Origin: Catellatospora vulcania
GTDB lineage: Bacteria; Actinomycetota; Actinomycetes; Mycobacteriales; Micromonosporaceae
Reading direction: 5' to 3'
Length of the DNA stretch: 64,000 bases
Assembly: GCF_009720385.1 (NCBI RefSeq)
Contig: NZ_ML769301.1
Location: 496,001-560,000 of the forward strand
Of the stretch, positions 1 to 7,885 are shown in pieces; position 1 is the first letter of the stretch, and each line of letters begins with the position of its first letter. A model generated the notes under the pieces. The model ran no database searches. It was not told the DNA's origin and saw nothing but the letters and a program-made list of their open reading frames with translations. The position numbers were made by a program, and so were the translations under genes.

Positions 1-302
1 CCCAGGTGATCCGCCCCGACGGGCTCTACGTCAGCCAGCAGCGCTTCGGCATGTACCGCTGGCACCTGCCCGACCCGATCCACTTCGCGCAGCGGCTGCG
101 GGTCGACATCCAGGCGCTGGGCTGGCGCTCGGGCTGGCGCTACCTGCCACTGCGCGACGACATCGCCTCGACCGCCCTGTTCTACCTCGACCGGCCCACG
201 GCACGCCGCCCGCGCACGCCCAGCGCCGACGACCTGGAGGTCCATTTGGGCGCGGCCCCCGTGCCGGACCTCGGGGCACAGCCGCCGCGCATGCCGGACT
301 GA
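1..302 (+). CDS. C-terminal fragment of a GH172 (DUF2961) family glycosidase
   Basis: The reading frame is open from the left edge and stops at 300-302, so only about 99 C-terminal residues are present. The segment FGMYRWHLPDPIHF followed by DIQALGWR and YLPLRDDIAS is the characteristic end of DUF2961 proteins (GH172), which include exo-D-arabinofuranosidases and difructose-anhydride enzymes. The last 30 residues are a Pro/Arg-rich tail. A secreted DUF4185 gene follows 76 bp downstream in the same direction, so this is probably the first visible gene of a glycan-degradation operon. The start, any signal peptide and the catalytic residues lie outside the window. Confidence 0.85.
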   Translation, partial: QVIRPDGLYVSQQRFGMYRWHLPDPIHFAQRLRVDIQALGWRSGWRYLPLRDDIASTALFYLDRPTARRPRTPSADDLEVHLGAAPVPDLGAQPPRMPD

Positions 303-378
303 CCGGCACACGTTTCACCGGGACGGCAGGCCGCACCCGGCGGCTCGCCGTGCCCGCGACATGGAAGGAGTACCGCAC

Positions 379-1941
379 ATGCACCCGCACAACGGACTCA
401 GATCCATCCCGCGTCTGCTCACCGGCGTCGCCCTGACGCTGGGCACCGTGGCCGCCACCGGCCTCGTCCTCGCCACCCCGGCCGCAGCCAGCCCCGCGCA
501 CACCCCGGCGAGCCTGGTCCAGAAGATCACCGGCCCGAACTCCCCGAACAACACGTACGGCCGCTGGAACGTGAAGGCGACCGACCTCGGCATCCTCTGG
601 GACAACGGCTCCGGCCAGACGATGGCCCTGTTCGGCGACACGTTCGGCGACGCCTGGATCGGCCCCGGCGGCGGCGCGTTCGGCGCCGGCGACCTGAACT
701 GGCGCAGCAACGTGCTGCTGCGCTCCACCGACACCAACCTCGCCGACGGCATGTCGTTCGCCAGCGCCGTCACCGCCGCCGACGGGCGGGCCAGGGAGAT
801 CCTGCCCGGCCTGCACCAGCCCGACAACACGGGCGAGGTCACCAAGATCCCCACCGCGGGCATCGCGGTCGGCGCCCGGCAGTACGTTTCGTTCATGTCG
901 GTGCGCCACTGGGGCGCCCCCGGCCAGTGGACCACCAATTACGCCAAGCTCGCCTACTCCGACGACAACGGCACGACCTGGTCCACCACGAACACCCCGA
1001 CCTGGAACAACCCGTCGTTCAACGACCAGTTCCAGATGCACGCGTTCGAGCGCCGCGACGGCTACCTCTACGTCTTCGGCACCCCCAGCGGCCGCAGCGG
1101 CAGCATCCGGCTGGCCCGGGTCCCCGAGGCGCAGGTCCTGACCCAGAGCGCCTACCAGTACTGGAACGGCAGCAGCTGGGTGACGAACAACGTCGCCGCC
1201 GCCACCCCGATCGTCGGCGCGCCCGCCGCCGAGCTGTCCGTGCGCTACGACGCCTACAGCGGCCGCTGGCTGATGATGTACCTGTCCGGCGAGGACATCA
1301 TCCTGCGCACCGCGACCAGCCCCACCGGCCCGTGGAGCGGCGCGCAGATCGCCGTCAGCTCGGCCGACTATCCCGGCTTGTACGGCGGCTACATCCACCC
1401 GTGGAGCTCCGGCGGCAACATCTACTTCGCGATGTCGCAGTGGGACCCGTACAACGTGTACCTGATGAAGGTCCGGATCAACACCGCGGGGCAGCTCGTC
1501 GACCCGAACCTGATGGGCGACCCGAGCTTCGAGCGCGGCGCGCTCAACGGCACCGGCACCGGCGGCTTCTGGGCCTGCAAGGGCAACTGCGGCCTGGACA
1601 GCGGCTACTGGGGCTACACCGGGGTGCGCAACGGCTACGCCCGCTACAACAGCGGCTGGCACGACCTGCACCAGACGGTGAACGTCACCGCGAACACCAA
1701 CTACCAGCTCAGCGGATGGCTGCGGACCTCACCCAACAGCGACAACGGCTTCTTCGGCGTACGCGGCACCAACGACGTGGTCATCGCCGAGGCGAACTTC
1801 CGCGCGGTCGGGCCGTGGACCCGCTTCACGGTGAACTTCAACAGCGGCTCGCGCACCGCGGTCACCGTCTTCGGCGGCGTGTGGACCGACCACGGCGACA
1901 TCTGGGTTCAGCTCGACGACTTCTCCCTCACCCGCGTCTGA
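379..1941 (+). CDS. Secreted DUF4185 (GH183-type) protein with C-terminal carbohydrate-binding domain
   Basis: 520 residues. An upstream in-frame ATG at 361 is rejected because GGAAGGAG at 362-369 is the ribosome binding site of the ATG at 379. Residues 1-38 form a Sec signal ending near AAAS. The body (about 45-370) is a DUF4185 beta-propeller with repeated aromatic/Asp motifs such as LFGDTFGDAW, SYSDDNG-like turns and IHPWSSGGNIYF. Residues about 375-520 (from LMGDPSFE to WVQLDDFSL) resemble a CBM4/9-type jelly-roll module. DUF4185 has been assigned to GH183, endo-D-arabinanases; the activity here is inferred. It lies between a GH172 fragment and an exported esterase, 26 bp upstream of the latter. 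Confidence 0.85.
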   Translation: MHPHNGLRSIPRLLTGVALTLGTVAATGLVLATPAAASPAHTPASLVQKITGPNSPNNTYGRWNVKATDLGILWDNGSGQTMALFGDTFGDAWIGPGGGAFGAGDLNWRSNVLLRSTDTNLADGMSFASAVTAADGRAREILPGLHQPDNTGEVTKIPTAGIAVGARQYVSFMSVRHWGAPGQWTTNYAKLAYSDDNGTTWSTTNTPTWNNPSFNDQFQMHAFERRDGYLYVFGTPSGRSGSIRLARVPEAQVLTQSAYQYWNGSSWVTNNVAAATPIVGAPAAELSVRYDAYSGRWLMMYLSGEDIILRTATSPTGPWSGAQIAVSSADYPGLYGGYIHPWSSGGNIYFAMSQWDPYNVYLMKVRINTAGQLVDPNLMGDPSFERGALNGTGTGGFWACKGNCGLDSGYWGYTGVRNGYARYNSGWHDLHQTVNVTANTNYQLSGWLRTSPNSDNGFFGVRGTNDVVIAEANFRAVGPWTRFTVNFNSGSRTAVTVFGGVWTDHGDIWVQLDDFSLTRV

Positions 1942-1967
1942 AACCGGGCCATCCCACCGGAGGAACC

Positions 1968-2960
1968 ATGGACCAGCACACCCTGCCCCGCGCGGTCAGC
2001 CGCCGGCGGCTCATCATGGGGGCCGCGGCAGCCGGCGTCGCCGGAACCGCCGCGAGCCTGCTCGGCGCAGCACCCGCCCAGGCCGCGGGCGACGGCTTCG
2101 GGCTGCGCATCGTCGGCCGTAACGAGAACGGCGGCCGCCTGCAGTACTACCGGTTCGCCACCGACGCGATCGAGTGGGACCCGGCGGTCAACATCCTGCT
2201 GCCCGACGGCTACCACACCAGCGGCAAGCGCTACCCGGTGCTGTTCCTGCTGCACGGCGGCGGGGGAGCGGACTTCCGCACCTTCCACCTGCAGGACAAC
2301 ATCGTCAACCTCACCGCCGGCCGCGAACTGATCATCGTCATGCCCGACGCGTCCACCGGCTGGTACAGCAACCCGGTCAACTCCCTGGCCGGGCCGCGCA
2401 ACTGGGAGACCTTCCACATCGGTCAGCTGCTGCCGTGGGTGGAGGCGAACTTCCGCACCTTCGCCGAGTACAACGGCCGCGCCGTCGCCGGGTTCTCGAT
2501 GGGCGGCTTCGGCGCCCTGAAGTACGCCGCGAAGTACTACGGCCACTTCTGCTCCGTCAGCGCCCACTCCGGCCCGGCCAGCCTGCGCCGTGACTTCGGC
2601 CTGGTGGTGCACTGGGCCAACGCCACCTCCGCGGCGCTCGACCTCGGCGGCGGCACCGTCTACGGCGCGCCGCTCTGGGACGAGGCGCGGGTCAGCGCCG
2701 ACAACCCGATGCAGCGCATTCCCAGCTATCACAACAAGCGCATCTTCCTGGTGGCCGGGACGTCACCGGACCCGATCAACTGGTTCGACACCGCCAACGA
2801 GACGCAGGTCCTGGCCGGGCAGCGCGAGTTCCGCGCCGCCCTGGGCCGGGCCGGCATCCCGCACGAGTGGCACGAGCTGCCGGGTGGCCACTATTTCCGG
2901 CACGAGATGTTCCTGCGCGACCTCGACGGCATGCTCGCGCGCCTGCGCCGCGCAGGCTGA
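1968..2960 (+). CDS. Tat-exported esterase D / antigen-85-like alpha/beta hydrolase
   Basis: 330 residues, ATG at 1968 behind CGGAGGA (1958-1964). The N-terminus has SRRRLIMGAAAAGVAG, a twin-arginine signal cleaved near AQAA (residue 40). The fold is the PF00756 esterase family, which holds S-formylglutathione hydrolase and the mycolyltransferase antigen 85. The oxyanion segment is LLHGGGG (95-100), the nucleophile is Ser177 in GFSMGG, and the His lies in GGHYFRHE near the C-terminus. It is the last gene of the operon and a hairpin follows at 2981. Export plus its neighbours suggest it removes acyl or feruloyl groups from a polysaccharide; the substrate is unknown. Confidence 0.88.
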   Translation: MDQHTLPRAVSRRRLIMGAAAAGVAGTAASLLGAAPAQAAGDGFGLRIVGRNENGGRLQYYRFATDAIEWDPAVNILLPDGYHTSGKRYPVLFLLHGGGGADFRTFHLQDNIVNLTAGRELIIVMPDASTGWYSNPVNSLAGPRNWETFHIGQLLPWVEANFRTFAEYNGRAVAGFSMGGFGALKYAAKYYGHFCSVSAHSGPASLRRDFGLVVHWANATSAALDLGGGTVYGAPLWDEARVSADNPMQRIPSYHNKRIFLVAGTSPDPINWFDTANETQVLAGQREFRAALGRAGIPHEWHELPGGHYFRHEMFLRDLDGMLARLRRAG

Positions 2961-2980
2961 CACCGCCACATACGAGGAGC

Positions 2981-3011
2981 CGGGAGGCCCGGCGGCATGC
3001 CGGGCCTCCCG
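2981..3011. terminator. Perfect hairpin between convergent genes
   Basis: CGGGAGGCCCGGC (2981-2993) pairs with GCCGGGCCTCCCG (2999-3011), a 13-bp perfect stem with a 5-nt loop. It sits 20 bp after the esterase stop and 25 bp before the stop of the convergent DinB gene, so it can serve both strands. No U-tract is present, as is usual in actinobacteria. Confidence 0.8.
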
Positions 3012-3035
3012 ACTGCGACGAGCCGGCGATCGCGG

Positions 3036-3590
3036 TCACTGCGGGGGGTCCTCGCCGGTGAGCCCGTCGACGGCCTCCCGCAGCAGGTCGGCGTGGCCGA
3101 CGTGCCGGGCGTACTCGTCGTGCAGGTCCACCACGATGCGCCGCAAGTTCGGCGACGTGCCGTCAGCGGCGGCCGTGTACTTCGCGGGCTGGTCGAGCCC
3201 GCCGTCGGCGAGCGCCTTCGCCATCGCCGCCCGGGAGCGCTCGACGGCCCCCTGCCACAGGCCGTACAGCCCGGCGGGTGTGTCGTGTGCCGCGCTCCGC
3301 CAGACCCACCCCGGGTCGGCCGCTTCGGGGGCGTCCAGCGGCGGTCCGGGCGCCTCGCCGGTGAAGTCGATCGTGTACCGCTCCTCGACGGCCGCCATGT
3401 GCTTGAGCAGGCCGGCGAGGGTCATCGTCGACGGCGGCTGGGCCCGGTTCAGGCCGGCCGCGTCCAGGCCGCCGCACTTCCAGGCGAACTGGGCGCGGGA
3501 GCGGTCGAGGGCGAACATCAGCATCTCGACCTCGCCTGCCGTCATCGACGGCTCGTTGATCGCGGTGCTCAGGGCGGTGTCGTCGGTCAT
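3036..3590 (-). CDS. DinB/DUF664 family protein (putative mycothiol-dependent transferase)
   Basis: 184 residues. A four-helix DinB-like fold is suggested by the metal-binding pattern: His in LLKHMAAVEERY (about residue 64) and the pair in DEYARHVGHADLLREA near the C-terminus, together with WVW and LYGLWQGAVERSRAA. The DUF664 branch in actinobacteria includes mycothiol-dependent detoxification enzymes, but many members are uncharacterised and a specific reaction cannot be given. It is divergently oriented from a WYL regulator 75 bp away, with a large palindrome in between, so it is a likely target of that regulator. Confidence 0.85.
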   Translation of the reverse strand: MTDDTALSTAINEPSMTAGEVEMLMFALDRSRAQFAWKCGGLDAAGLNRAQPPSTMTLAGLLKHMAAVEERYTIDFTGEAPGPPLDAPEAADPGWVWRSAAHDTPAGLYGLWQGAVERSRAAMAKALADGGLDQPAKYTAAADGTSPNLRRIVVDLHDEYARHVGHADLLREAVDGLTGEDPPQ

Positions 3591-3606
3591 GGGAGCACGC
3601 TAGATT

Positions 3607-3635
3607 CGGTTCCGGACGTTCTGCGTCCGGAACCG
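3607..3635. promoter_or_regulatory. 12-bp-arm perfect palindrome, putative operator
   Basis: CGGTTCCGGACG (3607-3618) and CGTCCGGAACCG (3624-3635) are perfect inverted repeats separated by 5 nt. The site lies in the 75-bp gap between the divergent DinB gene and the WYL regulator and directly abuts an alternative ATG at 3636. Position and symmetry suggest the regulator binds it to control itself and the DinB gene. As RNA it would also form a hairpin in the regulator leader if transcription starts upstream. Confidence 0.75.
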
Positions 3636-3665
3636 ATGACGCGACCGCGAAGACAAGGACGGCAC

Positions 3666-4637
3666 GTGCACCCTGACGCGAGCCCCACCGCCCGGGCGCT
3701 GATGACGCTGGAACTCGTCCAGAGCAGCCCCGGCATCACCGCCGACCGGATCGCCGACAAGCTGGGCGTGTCCGAGCGGGCCGCCCGCCGCTACGTCGGC
3801 ATCCTGCGCGAGGCGGGCATCCCGATCGAGTCCGTCCGCGGCCCGTACGGCGGCTACCGGGTGGGCCGCGGGCTGCGGCTGCCGCCGCTGGTGTTCAGCG
3901 CGACGGAGGCGCTCGGCCTGGTCATGGCAGTGCTCGACGGCCACCACGACGCCGGTGATCCGACCAGCCCCGTCGGCAGCGCCCTGGGCAAGATCGTGCG
4001 GGCGCTGCCGGAACCGGTCGCCGCCCAGGCCGAAGCGGTCCGCCGGGCCACCGCCCCCGCGCCCGACCGCGGGGCGGCCCGGCCCGATCCGCAGACCACC
4101 ACCGAACTCGTGCGCGCGAGCTCGGAGCAGCGGCGGGTGCGCCTGCGGTACCGCTCGGAGGCCGGGCTGGAACGGGACCTGGACGTCGACCCGTGGGCCG
4201 TCGTCGTGCGCCACAGCCGGTGGTACCTGCTGTGCTGGTCGCACACGTCCAACGGCCGCCGGGCTTACCGCATCGACCGGGTCCACGCCGTCGAGGTGCT
4301 CGCCGACGGGTTCGTCGCGCCGGTCGATCTCGACCCGGTCGCCACCCTGGAGGAGCACCTCGCGGTCGGCTGGGACTACGCCGTCGAGGTGCTCATCGAA
4401 GCGCCGCTGGCCACCGCCGCCCGGCACGTCTCGCGAAACCTGGGCCGCCTGGAACCGGTCGACGCCGACACCTGCCGCCTGATCGGCACCACCAGCAACC
4501 CCTGGTGGTACGTCGAGCAGCTCACCGCCCTGCCCGCCGCGTTCCGGATCGTCGGCGGCCCCGAAGTCCGCCACACCGCCCAGGTGCTCGGCCGCCGCCT
4601 GCTCGCCGCATCGGGCGACGAGCAGACACCCGCCTAG
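3666..4637 (+). CDS. YafY-type HTH transcriptional regulator with WYL domain
   Basis: 323 residues from GTG at 3666, preceded by AAGGACGG. An in-frame ATG at 3636 is possible but touches the operator palindrome. The N-terminal winged HTH covers about residues 10-65 (ITADRIADKLGVSERAARRYVGILREAGIPIES) followed by the YafY segment YGGYRVGRGLRLPPL. The WYL ligand-binding domain is about 140-230, with RWYLLCWSHTSNGRRAYRIDRV carrying the conserved W-Y-L. A WCX-type C-terminal extension follows. WYL regulators sense small molecules or nucleic acids; the ligand is unknown. It is divergent from the DinB gene. Confidence 0.9.
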   Translation: MHPDASPTARALMTLELVQSSPGITADRIADKLGVSERAARRYVGILREAGIPIESVRGPYGGYRVGRGLRLPPLVFSATEALGLVMAVLDGHHDAGDPTSPVGSALGKIVRALPEPVAAQAEAVRRATAPAPDRGAARPDPQTTTELVRASSEQRRVRLRYRSEAGLERDLDVDPWAVVVRHSRWYLLCWSHTSNGRRAYRIDRVHAVEVLADGFVAPVDLDPVATLEEHLAVGWDYAVEVLIEAPLATAARHVSRNLGRLEPVDADTCRLIGTTSNPWWYVEQLTALPAAFRIVGGPEVRHTAQVLGRRLLAASGDEQTPA

Positions 4638-4639
4638 CC

Positions 4640-4812
4640 GGCCGCGCTCGGGGTTCCGGCGACGGCTTCCGCGGCCTCCAGGCGGGTCAGCACGGCGTCG
4701 AACATGGACGCGGTGTGCTGCCGTCGGGAGCCGCCCGGTGGCTGTGGGACTGCGCCCAGCGATACCTCGTCTGATCGACGACCAGCACTCGCGCCCTGCG
4801 ATGTCCCACCGG
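4640..4812 (-). pseudogene. Possible degenerate remnant of a small gene
   Basis: This 193-bp gap between convergent genes holds no intact ORF. On the minus strand one frame reads RARVLVVDQTRYRWAQSHSH, resembling the start of small actinobacterial proteins with a D-x-x-x-YRW core. Another frame nearer the left end reads MFDAVLTRLEAAEAVAG before a stop at 4637. The two frames do not join. It may be the relic of one or two small genes, or chance coding-like composition at high GC. Confidence 0.2.
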
Positions 4813-4830
4813 AGCAGCGTATCCGCCGGG

Positions 4831-5766
4831 TTAGGCGGCCGGCCTGTCGGCGAACGTCTCGCGCAGTGCCGTGTCCAGTGGACGGCCCGAGACCGGCTCG
4901 ACGAACAGCGGGGCGAGCATCAGCTCGGCGAAGTGGGCCGGGTTGATGCCGGACTCCTTGCGGCCCAGGGCCTGCAGCACACCGCCGCAGCCCATGGCGG
5001 CCCGCACCGCGAAGGCCGGCAGGCGACCGACCCGGCGTCCCCGGCCGACCGCGTCGGCGATCCGCGCGATCATGTCGTGCCAGGTCAGGTTCTCGTCGGC
5101 GACGGGGATGTCCTCGCCGCTCGCCCGTTCCAGCGCGTCGGCGGCGACCTCGGCCACGTTGCGGGCCGTCGTCGCAGCAGTGCCCCCGGCGGGCACCGCC
5201 AGCGGCGCACGGGACCTGGCCCAGCCGTCCAGCGGAGGGGCCCAGTTCGGCAGGCGGTCACCGGCCCGGCCGAAGACGAACGGCAGCTCCAGCACCGCGA
5301 CCGGCAGCTCCGGACCGGCGGCCGCCCGCCCCTCCCGGGCCTGCTCCACCCGGCACCGGATGTAGGTGTGGCGCTCGCCGAGCCGCCACTGCGGATGCAG
5401 CCGGTCGAAGTAGGTGTAGTAGGAGCCCATGACGACGCCGCGGGTCAGGCCCTCCTCGCGGGCCGCGGTGAACAGGCGTACCACCGGATCGACCATGTCC
5501 CGGCGGAACGCCGGGTGGATCGGTTTGCGCAGCGGCCGCTGCTCGTCCGTGCGGGCTGCGTACACCACGCCGTCGTGACCGGCCAGCAGCGGACGCAGCT
5601 GCGCGATCGACGCGGTTTCGACATCGAGCACGTGGTCGACGCCGGGGCGGGCGGAACGGGCCACCGTGGTCACGGCATGGCCCCGCTCGCCGAGCACGTC
5701 CACGACATGGGCGCCGATCAGCCCGGTCCCACCGATCACGAGAATTCTCACGACCGCATCGTCCAC
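4831..5766 (-). CDS. NAD-dependent epimerase/dehydratase family protein
   Basis: 311 residues. A Rossmann nucleotide-binding motif GGTGLIGAHV lies at about 13-22, after VRILVI, so a GTG six codons downstream of the ATG is an equally good start. The extended-SDR features continue with VVYAARTDEQRPL, an SYYTYFD segment in the position of the active-site Tyr region, and an NVAEVAADALE motif typical of atypical SDRs that act as isomerases or reductases. No classical YxxxK is evident. The substrate is unknown. It is 46 bp downstream of the 5813-6409 gene and could be co-transcribed with it. Confidence 0.82.
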   Translation of the reverse strand: MDDAVVRILVIGGTGLIGAHVVDVLGERGHAVTTVARSARPGVDHVLDVETASIAQLRPLLAGHDGVVYAARTDEQRPLRKPIHPAFRRDMVDPVVRLFTAAREEGLTRGVVMGSYYTYFDRLHPQWRLGERHTYIRCRVEQAREGRAAAGPELPVAVLELPFVFGRAGDRLPNWAPPLDGWARSRAPLAVPAGGTAATTARNVAEVAADALERASGEDIPVADENLTWHDMIARIADAVGRGRRVGRLPAFAVRAAMGCGGVLQALGRKESGINPAHFAELMLAPLFVEPVSGRPLDTALRETFADRPAA

Positions 5767-5812
5767 TCCGGACCCGGGCGGTTGTCAAGCCGGTCGTGGT
5801 CCGGCGACGACG

Positions 5813-6409
5813 TCACATGACGTCGCCGACGCGGGCGGCCGCGGCGTAGTCGCGCAGCTCCTGCGGCGCGTCCCGGTGGCGGCTCAGCCAGCGGTCCACG
5901 ATCGCCTGCACAGGTCGCGGCGCGTGCAGGTGCGCGTGGCCCAGGCCGTGCAGGGCGGCCCGCTGACAGGGGACCGAGGCCAGGGCCAGCGTGTCCTCCA
6001 GCACGTCCAGCACGGTGTCGTCGCCCAGGTCGACGGGGGCGACCTCGAAGAACATGAAGCAGACGGTCTGCAGTTCCGGTATCCGGCGCGAGTGCTCGAC
6101 CTCGATCCGCGCGGCGAAGACCTCGGCGAACAGCGTGACGATCGAACGCAGCCCGCGGGTGCGCAGGACCATCGGCACCCGCCTGGAACAGAGCACGCCG
6201 AGCCCGTCGACGACCTCCCGCAGGCCGTGCGCGACCCGGTCGTCGGAGTAGGGCCGCAGCGATGCCCCCGCGTCACCGAACAGCTGCCGGATCCGCTCCG
6301 CCTGCGCCACGGGAGTGTCCTGGTGGGCGTATCGGTCCAGCCAGACGACGGGCTGCTCGTCACGCGGCGGCTCGAACAGGTAGGCCAGCCACGCGTCGAA
6401 GCCGTTCAC
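5813..6409 (-). CDS. Conserved hypothetical protein
   Basis: 198 residues, no domain recognised. The sequence is helical throughout, with several His in the second half (LHGLGHAHLHAPRPVQAIVDRWL) and an acidic stretch APVDLGDDTVLDVLEDTL; a helical repeat fold is possible. There is no signal peptide or membrane segment. Its ATG (6407-6409) overlaps the stop of the PHP gene by the 4-bp ATGA arrangement, so the two are translationally coupled and probably work together. The His-rich helix could bind metal, but this is speculation. Confidence 0.75.
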   Translation of the reverse strand: MNGFDAWLAYLFEPPRDEQPVVWLDRYAHQDTPVAQAERIRQLFGDAGASLRPYSDDRVAHGLREVVDGLGVLCSRRVPMVLRTRGLRSIVTLFAEVFAARIEVEHSRRIPELQTVCFMFFEVAPVDLGDDTVLDVLEDTLALASVPCQRAALHGLGHAHLHAPRPVQAIVDRWLSRHRDAPQELRDYAAAARVGDVM

Positions 6410-7254
6410 GGCGCGGTCCAGAAGTCGCAGGGGTGGCGGCCGGGTCGGAAACCGAACGCCTGCACCATGTCCGCGGCCGGGCCGAACCCGAACGCGAGCC
6501 CCGTCGGGTCGTGGGCGTCACTGCCGAACGTGACCGCCGCACCCCCTTCCTGCCGCCACCAGCGGACGACCTCCGGATGCAGGGGCACCTTCGTGTTCAC
6601 CTCCAGCGCCCGGCCGCTGTCGGCGAGCACTCGCAGCGCATGCCGGAACTCGTCCTCGAAGGCGTGAGGGTCGAACGGGCCCGCCTGCTCCGGCCAGTAG
6701 CGGACCGGATAGTCGATGTGCGCCAGCACCGAGAACAGGTCGCTGCCGGCCGCCATCCGGGCGACCTCGGCCAGGTACTCCCGGACGACCTCTTCTGCCG
6801 CCCGCAGCCGGTACAGGCCCGGCGGCTCGGTGAACCCGTCCCCGGCGGGCAGGCAGTGCACGGAACCGAGCACCCGGTCGAACCGGCCCGCGCCGAGCAC
6901 CTTCGCGGCGGCCGCCGCGTGCCAGTGCGGTTCGCCCATCTCCAGCCCGCTCAGGATGCGCAGGTTCGGAAACCGTTCGCGGCACGCCTGCACGGCCTCC
7001 AGGTAGCCCGACACGTCGAACACCGGGGGCGTCAGCACCCCGTCGGGATCGGCGAGGGTGGCGAGATACGCGCCGGGAGCGAGCGTGTCCAGAGCGACGG
7101 TCCAGACCGTGTGGTCGAGGTGCTCGGTGAAGGCGATCGCGGGCAGTCCCAGGTCCACGGCCCGCGCGCAGGTGCGCTCCATCGAGCCTCTCGCGGCATC
7201 CCAGGACCACTCGCTGTGCACATGGCCGTCCGCAGGCAACGTCACGAATCCCAC
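6406..7254 (-). CDS. PHP domain phosphoesterase (histidinol-phosphatase-like)
   Basis: 282 residues from GTG at 7254; a GTG at 7245 is better spaced from the GGGGAG behind it and is an alternative. The PHP metal motifs are clear: PADGHVHSEWSWD near the N-terminus, FTEHLD, a GLEMGE segment, AHIDYPVR in the middle, and GSDAHDP near the C-terminus. PHP proteins use these His/Asp/Glu residues to hold a trinuclear metal centre that hydrolyses phosphate esters. The histidine-pathway role is not supported because no his genes are nearby. It overlaps the next gene by ATGA. Upstream lies a divergent STAS gene. Confidence 0.88.
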   Translation of the reverse strand: MGFVTLPADGHVHSEWSWDAARGSMERTCARAVDLGLPAIAFTEHLDHTVWTVALDTLAPGAYLATLADPDGVLTPPVFDVSGYLEAVQACRERFPNLRILSGLEMGEPHWHAAAAAKVLGAGRFDRVLGSVHCLPAGDGFTEPPGLYRLRAAEEVVREYLAEVARMAAGSDLFSVLAHIDYPVRYWPEQAGPFDPHAFEDEFRHALRVLADSGRALEVNTKVPLHPEVVRWWRQEGGAAVTFGSDAHDPTGLAFGFGPAADMVQAFGFRPGRHPCDFWTAP

Positions 7255-7404
7255 CGCTCCCCAGTCTTCCCGCCACCCTACAAAGGGCCCGTCCGCAGCG
7301 CAGGCCGGCACCGCCCAGGCTTGGGCGGCAGCTGGTTTGACCCACGGATGCAGCGGGTACGGAGTCCGGAAGCCGCCGCCTGTCGGCGCAAGGAGGCAGC
7401 AGCG

Positions 7405-7716
7405 ATGCGAGTCACGCACGCCACGGTCGTCGACGGCGGTGTCTGCACCGTGCGGATAGCGGGGGACGTCGACATGTCGGAGGTGGAGGGGGTCACCGCA
7501 TGGCTGCGCGCGGCCGTCGACACCTCGGGATGCGCGGCCGTCGAGGTCGACCTCGCCGACACCCGGTTCCTCGACTCCCTGGGCATCGCCGGCCTGGTCC
7601 GGGCACACGAGTACGCACGTGCCCGCGCGGTGCACCTGCGGTACGTCCACGTCCAGCCCTGGGTCCTGCGGGTGTTCCAGGTCGCCGGAGTGGCGGATCG
7701 TCTCGATCTGGCCTGA
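7405..7716 (+). CDS. STAS domain protein (anti-sigma factor antagonist type)
   Basis: 103 residues, ATG at 7405 after AAGGAGG (7390-7396). The fold is a single STAS domain: beta strands around VCTVRIAGDVDM, then VEVDLADTRFLDSLGIAGLVRA. Ser58 in FLDSLG is in the position phosphorylated by anti-sigma kinases of the SpoIIAB/RsbW family, so partner switching with a kinase/phosphatase elsewhere is likely. No such kinase is in this window. It is a monocistronic gene divergent from the PHP gene. Confidence 0.9.
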   Translation: MRVTHATVVDGGVCTVRIAGDVDMSEVEGVTAWLRAAVDTSGCAAVEVDLADTRFLDSLGIAGLVRAHEYARARAVHLRYVHVQPWVLRVFQVAGVADRLDLA

Positions 7717-7885
7717 CTCGGCAGAGCCCCGCCGGAAGCTACAGGCCCTGGTCGTCGCAGGTCCGGGTCAACACGACCCCGCGAAGGTGGATCTTCGCAC
7801 TGGCCTCGGTCCTCGGCAATCAGGTTCGCGATGGTGCGCGTGTGCGGGCCCCCCGAAGCGCCCACGCGGCCCGTAAAGTGGCGCG

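Noticed and set aside
361-381. Earlier ATG at 361 for the DUF4185 protein
   Set aside because: It overlaps GGAAGGAG, the ribosome binding site of the ATG at 379, and adds only six residues in front of the signal peptide.
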